Shown piece after piece: positions 32,572-42,096 of a DNA stretch of 64,000 nt; position 1 is the first letter of the stretch, and every line of letters starts with the position of its first letter. A program made the translations under genes and the position numbers. The stretch spans positions 1 to 64,000 of the forward strand of contig JAPPMO010000096.1 in assembly GCA_028873975.1 (NCBI GenBank), read 5' to 3'. This DNA comes from Chloroflexota bacterium (GTDB taxonomy: Bacteria > Chloroflexota > Anaerolineae > Aggregatilineales > Phototrophicaceae). The notes beneath the pieces were generated by a model. That model saw nothing but the letters and a program-made list of their open reading frames with translations. It was not told where the DNA came from and searched no databases.

Positions 32572-33689
32572 CGTTTTTGTCCAACCACAGAGGACGCAGA
32601 GGGCACAGAGTCTTCTATCGCTTCGTCGTCGCCAGAGAGCGCTTTCGGAAAGAAGACTTCCCGGACGCCCTGAAACAGGATGACAAACAATACCAACATA
32701 CCTTGAAGCACGCCCGCCAGCGACGAATCGAGCTTGAGCGAGGGCGCGATTTGCAAGCGCGTGCTGCCGGTCAAAATCGCCGCGAAGGCGAAGGTGATCA
32801 GCGGCACCCAGAGCAGGCGAATGCTCAAAAGCAGGACCACCAGCAGCCCGAGAAAACCGATGCCCCCGGAAGCTAGCGGTCGCAAATTGTCGAAGGTGAA
32901 GAGGACGCGGTAGGATCCGGCGATGCCGGCCAGCGCGCCGCAGACCAGAAAGGCGCTCATGGATGTGCGTTCGGTGGCGACGCCGAGCAAGAGCGCCGAG
33001 CGCATGTTCACCCCCACGGCTTTGAGGTTCAAGCCCCAGCGCGTGGCGTTGAGCATAATCATGACGACGACAAAAGCCGCGAAGACCAAAAAAATCATGA
33101 AGATGTTGACCGGGAAACTCTTGGAAAATTCCGGCAGCAGCGCCGGCACGGGAAAGGGCTCCGTGCCCTGCGCCGAGCCGCCGATGCGCGGCTGCCAGGG
33201 ACCGGAGATCATATAAATGGAAATCACGTTGACCAGGGCGTTCAGCGCCACGCCGCCGAAAATTTCATTGACGCCGAGGCGGATCTTGAGAGCGCCAACG
33301 ATGAAAGCCCAAAACATGCCGCCCAGAGCCGAGAGCGCGATCAGCGCCAGGTTGAGCAAGGGGGACATATTCGCGTCCCACAAGAGCGCTTGCGCGCCCC
33401 AACTGGCGAAGAGCGCGCCCATCATCATTTGCCCTTCGACGCCGATATTCCACAAGCCGGCGCGGAAGGTGACGACCAGACCGATGCTGACCAGGGTCAG
33501 GGGTATCCAGAAGTTGACCACACCGCCCAGCTTGCGCGAGTCCTTGAATGCGCCTTTCCAGATGGCGTCAACGACTTCCAGCGGGTCGCGTCCCACGGCG
33601 GTGACGAGGATGGCGGCTACGGCCAGCGAGATAGCGACCGGGATGAGCAGGAAGGCGATTTGGGTGGCGAGGGACTTGGTATCTTTCAT
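32568..33689 (-). CDS. ABC transporter permease, BmpA-associated nucleoside/simple-sugar type
   Basis: A 373-residue permease of the BPD_transp_2 family (YufP/NupP-like), first of the heterodimeric pair. FRAGLWNIGVEGQMMMGALF near residue 75 is the family signature; about nine helices are predicted. The cognate ATPase (36643-38160) is separated from it by a sulfite-oxidase-like gene and an AIPR gene, all on the same strand. This is unusual, because ATPase and permeases are normally adjacent. Confidence 0.9.
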   Translation of the reverse strand: MKDTKSLATQIAFLLIPVAISLAVAAILVTAVGRDPLEVVDAIWKGAFKDSRKLGGVVNFWIPLTLVSIGLVVTFRAGLWNIGVEGQMMMGALFASWGAQALLWDANMSPLLNLALIALSALGGMFWAFIVGALKIRLGVNEIFGGVALNALVNVISIYMISGPWQPRIGGSAQGTEPFPVPALLPEFSKSFPVNIFMIFLVFAAFVVVMIMLNATRWGLNLKAVGVNMRSALLLGVATERTSMSAFLVCGALAGIAGSYRVLFTFDNLRPLASGGIGFLGLLVVLLLSIRLLWVPLITFAFAAILTGSTRLQIAPSLKLDSSLAGVLQGMLVLFVILFQGVREVFFPKALSGDDEAIEDSVPSASSVVGQKR

Positions 33690-33722
33690 GGTTACTCAAA
33701 TAGTCAAATTCATGCGCAACGT

Positions 33723-35504
33723 TTAGGTTAGCAACGCGTCGCTGTCAGCAATGACGGCGGCTTCAAACTGTTTGCCGGATAGTCGAGGTGATTGTATCTT
33801 CATGTCGGTATAGAGCTTTACAACACGGCGAGCACTATAGAGCATGCATGCATCACTTATATCGGCTACCGCCTTATTCGCCAGTAGAGTTAACGGCGGC
33901 GACACTTGTACTCGACGCAAACCCAAAAACTGAAGGACTATATGCGACATGATATGGAATCTGATACGATTTCGCGACGCGAAAGTGATATCTGAAAATT
34001 TATTCGCCTGGCGAAGCAACATGACCAAGTTATGGTGAAATTGTGAACAAAAGTGGTAAAGTTCACGGTCATAATTCTTCGTGAAGACGGACGAATACTT
34101 CTCATCATAGCTTGTTTCCAGATAGTCACCCGGTCTGCCCATGGCGTCGTCAGGCCGAAGCAGGACGGTTGCCAAAAACGCCTGCGTGAGAACCTTTATG
34201 CTAACAATTCTGTCACGCGGAACATGCTGGTTCGCGTAGTACCTGTCTCTGCGCTCGTAGAAAAAAGGCTTGTCGCGGGTGTTCAAATATGTCTCTATCT
34301 CATAATGTATCTCGTCCAACGCTCTAAGTGATTCCTTTTTAACTCGGTTGTGGCTATTTGTCGCACGTATGATGTGCTCTCGACTTTTTTCCTCGTCTTC
34401 TTCCGTTACCGTGAAGATGCGAACCAATACTCTGCGGTTGTCTGACTCGTCCATACCGCATTGACTGAAATACTGGTGTATCGCATTGGTAGTTTGCAGG
34501 CCATTTACAATGGACGGGTTTTCAAGTGTCAACGACTTCCCGTTGTTATGGACTTTCGACGCGATTATTGTGACGCCATTGTTTAGCCACCAGAAATCTT
34601 TGACTGGCAACGTATCCAACGATTGGCGAATTTGATCGTTTACGCGAGTGTCTCCCTGCCATGCTCTGACGTTGGAGTCATAAAGGTACGGACGCATGTC
34701 TCTGTTTTCATCACTGACAAATGCATAGAATTGCCTCAAGCCAACAAGCATAACGTAACTGCCTTCGTCGTCGTTCGATATTAGAGTATTTTCGAAAGAT
34801 ATAGTAAGCGAGAGATAGGGTGACTTTCTTATGAGCCGAAGGAAGTCGGATGCGCCCAGAAACTGAAAATTAAAATCGCACATCGGGATTGCATTTTGAA
34901 TGTGCCCAGTGATCTGACTTTCTGGATGTTCAATATCTTCCGCATTTAAGTGTCCCATCGTAACGTAATAGATGCGTATTTTAACACTAGGAAACTTGTC
35001 GGCGAGAGACGTGCGCAAGTCTTGGAATCGTAGCAAGGTATTGACAATCCTGACATCATACTTATTCGACGCAGATTCTGGTTGAGATTCCAGATTTAAG
35101 AGTTCTGGTAGATTAAGTGCGAGTTTCTGAATTGCTGTCAACGGGGATTTGTGCGAAAACTTACTTTGGATCAATACCAATTCTATCTCAACTCTATTCT
35201 GGCGATTGAGAAAGTTAGATGAATTGCAGTCGTCAACAAGCTCTTGGTCAGCGAACAGGAATAGACTGTCTATACCGCCGTCATCGCCGCCTCCTACGAT
35301 CCCAGTCCGCACGGCTTCTGGCGACAACTTTCTATCCTTCAAGATCTGTTCTGCGACATAGATCTCAAAGTATTTCGTAATGCAGAGTTTCGATTCTGCA
35401 CCGGCATGCGACTGCTTCACGAGCCTAGTCAGGACATCTCGGTCACGTACTAGTGCTTTCTTGCTGTTTTCGTTACGTTTCTTCAAGATGTCCGACTCTT
35501 TCAT
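33723..35504 (-). CDS. AIPR family protein (abortive infection phage resistance)
   Basis: A 593-residue protein of the AIPR family (PF10592), members of which are linked to abortive infection against phage. The signature SIVNGLQTTNAIHQYF is near residue 333, preceded by WWLNNGVTIIASKV. The N-terminal part (residues 40-160: FEIYVAEQILKDRKL, GGGDDGGIDSLFLFADQEL, VELVLIQSKFS) reads as a PD-(D/E)XK-like nuclease core with D and QxK residues. The gene is clearly AT-rich beside GC-rich neighbours. Its ATG overlaps the stop of the sulfite-oxidase-like gene (ATGA at 35501-35504), so its translation depends on that gene. Likely acquired. Confidence 0.85.
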   Translation of the reverse strand: MKESDILKKRNENSKKALVRDRDVLTRLVKQSHAGAESKLCITKYFEIYVAEQILKDRKLSPEAVRTGIVGGGDDGGIDSLFLFADQELVDDCNSSNFLNRQNRVEIELVLIQSKFSHKSPLTAIQKLALNLPELLNLESQPESASNKYDVRIVNTLLRFQDLRTSLADKFPSVKIRIYYVTMGHLNAEDIEHPESQITGHIQNAIPMCDFNFQFLGASDFLRLIRKSPYLSLTISFENTLISNDDEGSYVMLVGLRQFYAFVSDENRDMRPYLYDSNVRAWQGDTRVNDQIRQSLDTLPVKDFWWLNNGVTIIASKVHNNGKSLTLENPSIVNGLQTTNAIHQYFSQCGMDESDNRRVLVRIFTVTEEDEEKSREHIIRATNSHNRVKKESLRALDEIHYEIETYLNTRDKPFFYERRDRYYANQHVPRDRIVSIKVLTQAFLATVLLRPDDAMGRPGDYLETSYDEKYSSVFTKNYDRELYHFCSQFHHNLVMLLRQANKFSDITFASRNRIRFHIMSHIVLQFLGLRRVQVSPPLTLLANKAVADISDACMLYSARRVVKLYTDMKIQSPRLSGKQFEAAVIADSDALLT

Positions 35505-36589
35505 TTCAACGTAATCCTGACACGATGCCAGGCGTTGTTGACGTAGCCCTTGAAATTCCAGGTGCTGGCAATGGTCTCCGGCTGACTATTCGCCGCCGTA
35601 TCCCAGGCGCGCACGACAAGCTCATGCGTCCCTGACGGCAGGTCAAACTCCGCCCGCCAAAGCTGCCAGGTCCAGAGTTGCGGCTGGTTTAGGAACTCGG
35701 CGCGCTGCCAGGTTTCGCCGCCATCAGCCGAGACGCTGACCCAGGTGATTTCATGCTCGCCGTCGCTCATGGCATAGCCTTCGACGGTGATTTTTCCGGC
35801 CGCCATCAGACTGCGATCTTCCGGCTGCACGATCACGGAATTGACCGGCAGCTTGGTCAGCTGCATGCCGTCTTCATAGTTGACGTTGTAGATATTGACG
35901 CTGGGCGGGAAGAGCTTGTAGCCCACCTGCTGGAAGTAATTGTCGGAGGGCTTTTCGAGCACGCTGATGCCGCAAAGCCATTTGACGCTGCGCGCGCCAA
36001 TGTAGCCTGGCACGATCAGGCGCAGGGGGCTGCCATGCGCCAGCGGCAGGTCTTGGCCATTCATCTCGTAAGCGAGCAGGACTTCGCAAGCCAGCGCCTT
36101 GTCCAGCGGGATCGAACTGCCATAGGGCGAGCGGTCGCCGTCGCGCATGATGCCGTCCAAACCCAGGAAACCGATATGCGCCGCCCGGTCGCTGGCGATG
36201 CCGGCCGCCTTGAGAATATCGCCCAGGCGGACACCCGCCCAGGTAGCGGTGCCGATAGCCTCTATGCCCCAGGCGAGTTGGTCGTCGATGGGTTTGTAAT
36301 CAACCAGTTCTTTGCGTCTGTTGCCGGCGCATTGCAGGGTTGCGGTCAGGGTCTGGCGCTCGAAGCCGCTCTTGATTTCCTCCAGCGTCAGCGAAAGCTC
36401 GCGGCTGACCAAGCCATTGACCCTCAGCCGAAAGTTGCTCAGGTCGACGGCGGGAATGCTGGCGTGGTTGCGCACGAAGAAGAGCTCGGTTGGCGTGACA
36501 AATTCCTTGGCCAATTGATTCAGCGGCGGACCGGCGTTGAGGATGTCGTCATAGGTTTTGGTCTCGTCGTGCTTTTCGCTTAGCGGCAT
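35501..36589 (-). CDS. Sulfite-oxidase-like molybdopterin oxidoreductase
   Basis: A 362-residue enzyme of the sulfite oxidase/SoxC family. The molybdopterin domain carries LTATLQCAGNRRKEL near residue 90 with the Mo-ligating cysteine, GIEAIGTATWAGVRLGDIL, and GSPLRLIVPGYIGARSVKWL near residue 190. The C-terminal dimerisation domain is Ig-like (EITWVSVSADGGETWQRAEF). No Tat signal or heme domain is present, so it may be cytoplasmic. I prefer ATG 36589 (MPLSEKHDE) after AAGGGAAA; a start at 36646 overlapping the ATPase stop is also possible. Physiological substrate unknown. Confidence 0.88.
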   Translation of the reverse strand: MPLSEKHDETKTYDDILNAGPPLNQLAKEFVTPTELFFVRNHASIPAVDLSNFRLRVNGLVSRELSLTLEEIKSGFERQTLTATLQCAGNRRKELVDYKPIDDQLAWGIEAIGTATWAGVRLGDILKAAGIASDRAAHIGFLGLDGIMRDGDRSPYGSSIPLDKALACEVLLAYEMNGQDLPLAHGSPLRLIVPGYIGARSVKWLCGISVLEKPSDNYFQQVGYKLFPPSVNIYNVNYEDGMQLTKLPVNSVIVQPEDRSLMAAGKITVEGYAMSDGEHEITWVSVSADGGETWQRAEFLNQPQLWTWQLWRAEFDLPSGTHELVVRAWDTAANSQPETIASTWNFKGYVNNAWHRVRITLK

Positions 36590-36642
36590 TGTGACTGTTT
36601 CCCTTTTCCCGATAGATATATGGCGGCTTCCGCCCCCGGCTT

Positions 36643-38160
36643 TCAAGCCTGTTGGAATTCTCCACCGATCAGGTGCCCGAGCTCGTCGATGCTGGTTTGG
36701 CTCACGTCCGGCACTGGATAAACGCGCCCGGCGTAAAAGACAAAGACGCGGTCGCTGTAGGTGACCAATTCTTCCAGGTCGGAAGAATTAAAGATGATCG
36801 CAGTGCCCGATTGACAGCGCTGCAATAGCTGGGTCCAGATCCAGCGCGCGGAATCGACATCGAGGCCCCGCGTGGGCTGTTCCAGGATCAGCAGTTGGGG
36901 TTCATCGGGAAGCAGTCCCATCAGCACGCGTTGCTGATTGCCGCCGGATAGTTGTTCGACATTATCGGCGGCACGGCCCTTGACTCGGTATTGGTCTATG
37001 CGGGAGGCAGTGCGCTTGGCCATGGATTTCCAGTCGATGCGCAGATGGTCGTCCGCGACCAGCGCCGTGTGTTCGGTCAAGGTCAAGCCGGCGATCAAAC
37101 CTTCTTCCAGCCGGCCTGCCGCCCCAAAGACGCAGCCGCGGCGGAATAACTGACGATAGCTCGCGCCGACGACGTCCTCGCCGTTCAGGCGCAGATCCCC
37201 GCCGGCGACCCGCCCCAAGCGGGCGCAGGCGCGCATGAACAGTTCCTGGCCGCTGCCATCAAGACCGGCCAAGCCGATAACCTCGCTTGCGCGCACGCTC
37301 ATGCTAATCGGCTGCATATCTAGGCGCAGGTCCTGCACAAGGAGTTGATCTACTTCGAGCACGGGCTTGCCCAGGCTGTAATGGTCACGACTTTGGGCTT
37401 CCAATTCCTCTCCGAACATCATCGTCACCAAATGCTGTTTGGTCTCGGCGATGACGGTGCCCGTCAAATTGTGATCGGCGATCGGCATTTCCATGTCGCC
37501 GACCAGGACGCCGGCGCGCAAGACCATGACCTCGTCGCAGAGTTCAATGACGTCTTCCAGCTTGTGCGATACCAGCAAGATGATCATGCCTTCGTCGCGC
37601 GCAAGTTTTCTCAGCGCGTCAAAGAGAATGATCTTTTGCTCGGCGGAGATGCCGGTGGTCGGCTCGTCCAGGATCAGGGTTTGCACGCCCAGCGCCAGCA
37701 GCCGGACAATCTCCAATTGCTGCCTTTGGGCGATGAGCAGGTTGTCGATCAATTGGTGGGGATCGAGCTCAAAACCGAAGCGAGCGGACAGGTCATCCAG
37801 GGTTGCTTCGGCTTGGGCGCGGCCCAACGTGATGCCTTCCGCGCCGCCATATATGAAGTTTTCCAAGACTGTGAAGGCACCGACATCAAGCGGGTCCTGC
37901 TGCAGCATGCCGATGCCGTTGGCGATTGCGGCTGTGGGACCGGTGTAATTGATGACCTCGCCGTCAATCAGGATTTCGCCTTGATCCGCCGGTTGAAAAC
38001 CGGAAAGGATTTTCATCAGTGTTGATTTGCCAGCGCCATTTTCACCGAGGATGCCGACAATCTTGCCTTCGGGGAAGGTAACGCTAATGTCCTGGTTGGC
38101 CTGGACTGGACCGAAGCGCTTGTGGATGTTTCGCAATTCGATTTGCATGGCGGATGCCAT
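36643..38160 (-). CDS. ABC transporter ATP-binding protein with two ATPase domains (nucleoside/simple sugar)
   Basis: A 505-residue tandem ATPase like RbsA/YufO. First domain: Walker A GENGAGKSTLMKIL near residue 38, LIDNLLIAQRQQLEIVRLLA as a divergent signature region, Walker B LILDEPTTG near 163. Second domain: degenerate Walker A GLAGLDGSGQELFMRA near 293, signature QLSGGNQQRVLMG near 400, LILEQPTRGLDVDS near 420. Drives the permease pair at 31549-33689, from which it is separated by two unrelated genes. First gene of the probable operon. The upstream region 38161-38414 includes CACAGAGG repeats. Confidence 0.92.
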   Translation of the reverse strand: MASAMQIELRNIHKRFGPVQANQDISVTFPEGKIVGILGENGAGKSTLMKILSGFQPADQGEILIDGEVINYTGPTAAIANGIGMLQQDPLDVGAFTVLENFIYGGAEGITLGRAQAEATLDDLSARFGFELDPHQLIDNLLIAQRQQLEIVRLLALGVQTLILDEPTTGISAEQKIILFDALRKLARDEGMIILLVSHKLEDVIELCDEVMVLRAGVLVGDMEMPIADHNLTGTVIAETKQHLVTMMFGEELEAQSRDHYSLGKPVLEVDQLLVQDLRLDMQPISMSVRASEVIGLAGLDGSGQELFMRACARLGRVAGGDLRLNGEDVVGASYRQLFRRGCVFGAAGRLEEGLIAGLTLTEHTALVADDHLRIDWKSMAKRTASRIDQYRVKGRAADNVEQLSGGNQQRVLMGLLPDEPQLLILEQPTRGLDVDSARWIWTQLLQRCQSGTAIIFNSSDLEELVTYSDRVFVFYAGRVYPVPDVSQTSIDELGHLIGGEFQQA

Positions 38161-38244
38161 AAATGCGTCAAGTGTGGCTTATTGTAGCGCAGTCCACCAT
38201 TTTCACCAATCAGGCTTGCCGCCGCCGGCTCGTCCAGGCGCAGA

Positions 38245-38345
38245 TCCTAGGGCAATCGCCTCAAATTTTTTTCGCCACAGAGGCGCAGAGCGCACAGAGA
38301 AATGCCTCATTTACTTTGTGTTCTTCGTGTCTTTGTGGTTGGTCA
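38245..38345. repeat. Dispersed repeat related to the MITE-like family
   Basis: TAGGGCAATCGCCTCAAA at 38248-38265 resembles the inverted end of the 19.9-kb element; it is followed by CGCCACAGAGGCGCAGAGC and, in inverted form, CTTTGTGTTCTTCGTGTC and TTTGTGGTTGG. The two halves can pair as a long imperfect hairpin. Confidence 0.55.
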
Positions 38346-38414
38346 TGCTTTCGACCGGGCAAAAAATCACTTGACTTGCCAATAATCTGAAATGCGCCCC
38401 GCCGCCGATGTTTG

Positions 38415-38828
38415 TCAGCGCGGGATGACTTGCAGGGTGATCACATGTGCGTCGCTGCGCGTGCCATTGTCGCGGGAGGCAATCGCCTTGATCGTATGCC
38501 AGCCCAAGCCTTGGGCGAACCAATTCATGGTGACGCGGTATTCCTGCTTGACGCCATCTGTCGTTTCGCTGCTCTTGATAAAAAGCTCGTCCACGTAGAG
38601 TTCTATGCGGCGGATACCCAGCGACCGGTCAACAGCCAAAATGTCTATATCGAACTCCGTGCCTTCAATGACCCTTTGCTGGTTTGGCGGCGCAAGGATT
38701 TCTACGCGCGGCAGATCAGGGGTGGGAAATGGACTTGGAGTCGGTCTGTCGAGGTTGCAGGCGGGCAGGCAAGCAAGGCAGAGCAGGAGCATGAGTCGGC
38801 TGCAAATCAGCGATTGAATTGCTTGCAT
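38415..38828 (-). CDS. Lipoprotein with Ig-like fold
   Basis: A 137-residue exported lipoprotein. The signal peptide LMLLLCLACLPACN contains lipobox LPAC near residue 23. A short Pro-rich linker follows (RPTPSPFPTPDLP), then one Ig-like domain (VEILAPPNQQRVIEG ... RRIELYVDELFI ... WHTIKAIASRDNGTRSD), resembling the Big-type domains that read change in extracellular proteins. The start at 38828 is preferred to a longer frame because the signal peptide begins there. Function unknown. Confidence 0.75.
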   Translation of the reverse strand: MQAIQSLICSRLMLLLCLACLPACNLDRPTPSPFPTPDLPRVEILAPPNQQRVIEGTEFDIDILAVDRSLGIRRIELYVDELFIKSSETTDGVKQEYRVTMNWFAQGLGWHTIKAIASRDNGTRSDAHVITLQVIPR

Positions 38829-39033
38829 GTTTAGTAATAGACCATTGGCGAGGCGGATGCCTGTCGAATTAATATCGACGCGCGTATGCAATTATGAACA
38901 GCAGGTTCCGCGCGCGACCTCGAAACTTGCTCTTGCGATTCGGTTCAATTATGGGGACGGCAAGGTTTCTTGGCAAGCGCGTATGCCGCGCGCGCCGCGC
39001 ATGCGCAAGCGGAATTGACTCAAGGGGATGCCT

Positions 39034-39873
39034 TCAGGCGCCCGGCGCGGGTTCAGCTTTCGCCGCCTCTTCCTTTTTCGGCAACATCGCCAGCGACTCA
39101 TTGACAAAGGCTTCCGCGCGCGGTCGAATCTCGTCGACCGACAAGCCGTCCGATTGAGGGTCGGCGCGCCAACGCAAAGCTAGCTTGACAAGCCGCGCCC
39201 GCTTCGGAAAGGTCCGCGCCGCCCATGCGCCAGCCTTGACTTTGGATGTCGGCTGCCCGTGCAACACGGTGTACAGACCCCGGGCGGTGGTCAAAACGAT
39301 GTAGGACAATTTGGGTTTACTATTTGCGGACTTGACGCTATTTCGGTATCTCTCGATATGGGATTGCACCGCTTCGATGTAATGCGCGGGCTCAATTGGA
39401 TCTATCAGGCTGGCGATGTCGGGACCTCTCAATGCGATCCCCGTCTCCCTCAGCGCATACCAACTGATTAACCAGTCATTTCCGGCCTGAAGCTGATGGA
39501 AGGGCTCGCCCGGGCTGATGATGGCGATAAGGCTCTGTTTCCTGCGGAAGGTTTTGAGCGCGTCACGCGAAACGTAAGCCAGTTCCAATCTATTGTCCCA
39601 GGCGGGATAGCCGAGAATAACTTGCTGGTGTAATTCATGAAGCGCCCGAAAAGCAGCGTCATCGAGACCTAGATTTGTGACCACGACCAAATCGAGATCG
39701 CTAATCCGCGCGTCAAAATCCTCGGTGACCAGCGAGCCGTACAGATAGACGCCGACCAAGTTCTTTTGCAGGATGCCGCTGAGGCCAGCAACGAGGCTGT
39801 TCAGCACCTGGGCCACCCCTGAACTTTCCGCAATTTGCGCTGAGCCGGGTATCGACATTTCCCGATTCATCAC
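39034..39873 (-). CDS. Nucleotidyltransferase (aminoglycoside adenylyltransferase-like, DUF4111)
   Basis: A 279-residue two-domain protein similar in layout to AadA. The nucleotidyltransferase core has YLYGSLVTEDFDARISDLDL near residue 44, i.e. GS...D-x-D metal-binding motif. The C-terminal DUF4111-like helical domain contains YIVLTTARGLYTVLHGQ near residue 190, followed by KVKAGAWAARTF. AadA enzymes adenylylate streptomycin/spectinomycin; many chromosomal relatives have unknown substrates, so resistance should not be assumed. Stands alone. Confidence 0.8.
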   Translation of the reverse strand: MMNREMSIPGSAQIAESSGVAQVLNSLVAGLSGILQKNLVGVYLYGSLVTEDFDARISDLDLVVVTNLGLDDAAFRALHELHQQVILGYPAWDNRLELAYVSRDALKTFRRKQSLIAIISPGEPFHQLQAGNDWLISWYALRETGIALRGPDIASLIDPIEPAHYIEAVQSHIERYRNSVKSANSKPKLSYIVLTTARGLYTVLHGQPTSKVKAGAWAARTFPKRARLVKLALRWRADPQSDGLSVDEIRPRAEAFVNESLAMLPKKEEAAKAEPAPGA

Positions 39874-39995
39874 CTTTGCATTAGCCGGTTACGAGCCGCG
39901 GATGATGGGGGCATTAGGTTGACCATTGATGCGCCAGCAGGCGCGGTTTCGGCTACACTATAGCCTATTGGAAAGCATAACGAAAGCACATCGGG

Positions 39996-41129
39996 ATGAA
40001 AATCGCACTAGTAGAAAGCTATGTCGCCGAACAGCTCTTGGAAAGGCCTTTTTTCTTCTCACAGTTTGGTTTCGACAGGCGGCAAATCTGCCTTGTCAAA
40101 GTGATAGCCGAGGATGGCAGTTATGGATGGGGCGAGGGTTATGGACCGGCAGGCGTCGTTCAAGCGGGAGTGGAATTCTTGACGCCGCTCGTCATTGGCG
40201 AAGATCCATTGGGGGTCGAGGCGATCTGGAACAAGATGCGCCTGCGATCGTTGGATTACGCCCGGCGGGGTGTGCTGGTGGCGTCGATGAGCGCGATCGA
40301 CATCGCCATCTGGGACTTGCGCGGCAAGCTGCTTGGGCAGCCGGTTTCCGTTCTCCTGGGAGGCAGGCGCCGGGAAAAGGTCAAGGTCTATGCCACCGGT
40401 ATGTATTTCGTCGATAGCGATGACCTGGTTGGCAAGCTGGTGGAAGAGGCAAACGGCTATGTTGCGCAGGGATTCAAAGCGCTCAAGATGAAAGTAGGCT
40501 TGGGGGTCGAGACAGACCTGCGACATGCGCGCGCGGTCCGCAGAGCCATTGGCGGGGAGATCGAACTGATGGTGGACGCCAATCACGCATATTCGCGCAG
40601 CGAAGCCCGGTCTTTCGCCCGGCGGATCGAGGAACTGGATATCAGTTTTTTCGAGGAGCCGGTTTCGCCGGAAGATTACGAGGGATACCGCGAATTGCGT
40701 CAACGCACCACCATCCCGATCGCGGGCGGCGAATGCGAGTATCTGCTGGAGGGGTTTCGCCAGTTGTTGAACAATCAATGTGTTGATATCGCGCAGCCGG
40801 ATATCTGCGGGGCGGGCGGACTGACCGAGACCAAGCGCATCGCTACCTTGGCTCGGGCTTTTCAAACCAATGTGCTGCCGCATAGTTGGGGCACGGGGGT
40901 CGCCTTTGCGGCCGGCTTGCACCTGGTCAGCACGCTGGATCCCGTGCCGGGTCGCTTGCGCATGCCGGATATGATGCTGGAGATGGATCGCTCGGAAAAC
41001 GCGCTGCGCGACAATCTCACCAGTCCTCAATTCCAGGTGGAAGACGGCTATGTTGCCGTCCCGAAGGCGCCCGGATTGGGCGTCGACGTGGATCCCGATC
41101 AATTGGCGCGCTTCACGGTCGGCGGCTAG
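39996..41129 (+). CDS. Enolase-superfamily dehydratase (mandelate racemase/muconate lactonizing family)
   Basis: A 377-residue enzyme that abstracts a proton next to a carboxylate, here probably a sugar-acid dehydratase or racemase. Catalytic and metal residues: KxK in ALKMKVGLG near residue 165, D in LMVDANHAYS near 194, E in FFEEPVSPEDYEG near 220, E in IAGGECEY near 246, and H in PHSWGTGVAF near 295. The start follows CATCGGG weakly. The PLP dehydratase gene follows 3 bases after the stop, so the two form an operon. Substrate not determined. Confidence 0.9.
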   Translation: MKIALVESYVAEQLLERPFFFSQFGFDRRQICLVKVIAEDGSYGWGEGYGPAGVVQAGVEFLTPLVIGEDPLGVEAIWNKMRLRSLDYARRGVLVASMSAIDIAIWDLRGKLLGQPVSVLLGGRRREKVKVYATGMYFVDSDDLVGKLVEEANGYVAQGFKALKMKVGLGVETDLRHARAVRRAIGGEIELMVDANHAYSRSEARSFARRIEELDISFFEEPVSPEDYEGYRELRQRTTIPIAGGECEYLLEGFRQLLNNQCVDIAQPDICGAGGLTETKRIATLARAFQTNVLPHSWGTGVAFAAGLHLVSTLDPVPGRLRMPDMMLEMDRSENALRDNLTSPQFQVEDGYVAVPKAPGLGVDVDPDQLARFTVGG

Positions 41130-41132
41130 ACC

Positions 41133-42095
41133 ATGAAAGCGATCACACTGCGAGAGATTGAAGCTGCGTCCCGGCGCATAAGGGATTCTGTACTGCGCAG
41201 TCCGCTGCTGCGCTTGCCCGTCGAGGAGACGTCGGCGGAGATCTATTGCAAACTGGAGAACTTGCAGCCGATCGGCTCTTTCAAGCTGCGCGGCGCGGGC
41301 AACGCCATGGCATTGGCGCCTCCCGAGCAACTGACTCAGGGCGTTGTCACCGCGAGCGCGGGCAACATGGCGCAGGGCGTGGCCTGGCATGCGCGGCGGC
41401 TGGGCATCCCTTGTCATGTAGTTGTGCCGGATCACGCGCCGGAAACCAAGCTGGAGGCAATCCAGCGCTTGGGCGGCGAAGTTGTCAAAACGCCCTTCGA
41501 CGAATGGTGGAAGATCATCCTCAGCGGGGGCTATGAAGCCCTGCCCGGGTGGTTCATTCATCCGGTGAGGGATCGCGATGTCATCGCCGGCAACGGTACA
41601 ATCGGCCTGGAGATTCTGGAGGACTTGCCCGATGTCGATGCGGTGATCATCCCCTATGGCGGTGGCGGGCTGAGCAGCGGGATCGCCTCCGCGCTGCGCG
41701 CGCTGAAGCCGGAGGCGCGCGTCTACGCTGTCGAGGTCGAGACGGCGGCGCCGCTGGCGGCATCGCTGGCGGTCGGTCGGCCGGTCGCGGTCGACTATCA
41801 AGCGAGCTTCGTCGATGGCATCGGCGGGGCCAGCGTGCTACCGGAGATCTGGGAGCTGGTCAGCGGCTTGCTGGATGGCTCGCTTGTCGTAACGCTGGAC
41901 GAGACGCGAGCGGCGATTCGGTTGCTCGCGGAGCGTCAGCGGGTCATCGCCGAGGGCGCGGGCGCGGCTGCTGTGGCGGCAGCGCTGGCGGGCCGGGCGG
42001 GCGGCGGGGTGCTGGTCTGCGTGGTATCGGGCGGGAATATCGATCGCGGGGTCTTGGCGGGGATATTGGGCCGACAACATTTAACCCCCCTCTAA
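41133..42095 (+). CDS. Threonine/serine dehydratase-like PLP enzyme
   Basis: A 320-residue fold-type II PLP enzyme (IlvA/serine racemase group) that deaminates hydroxy amino acids. The cofactor lysine lies in IGSFKLRGAGNAMA near residue 52; the phosphate-binding loop is PYGGGGLSSGIASAL near residue 175; the serine near the C-terminus (CVVSGGNIDRG) binds the PLP ring nitrogen. It lacks the regulatory ACT domain of biosynthetic IlvA, so it is of the short catabolic type. Cotranscribed with the enolase-superfamily enzyme; together they may degrade a sugar acid or hydroxy amino acid (inference). Confidence 0.9.
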   Translation: MKAITLREIEAASRRIRDSVLRSPLLRLPVEETSAEIYCKLENLQPIGSFKLRGAGNAMALAPPEQLTQGVVTASAGNMAQGVAWHARRLGIPCHVVVPDHAPETKLEAIQRLGGEVVKTPFDEWWKIILSGGYEALPGWFIHPVRDRDVIAGNGTIGLEILEDLPDVDAVIIPYGGGGLSSGIASALRALKPEARVYAVEVETAAPLAASLAVGRPVAVDYQASFVDGIGGASVLPEIWELVSGLLDGSLVVTLDETRAAIRLLAERQRVIAEGAGAAAVAAALAGRAGGGVLVCVVSGGNIDRGVLAGILGRQHLTPL

Positions 42096-42096
42096 A

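Noticed and set aside
31450..32673. 407-residue plus-strand frame opposite the permease
   Set aside because: Acidic, His/Gln-rich antisense shadow of a membrane permease.
40059..41801. Long 580-residue minus-strand open frame opposite the dehydratase genes
   Set aside because: It is Arg/Gln/His-rich shadow sequence antisense to two clearly conserved enzymes.
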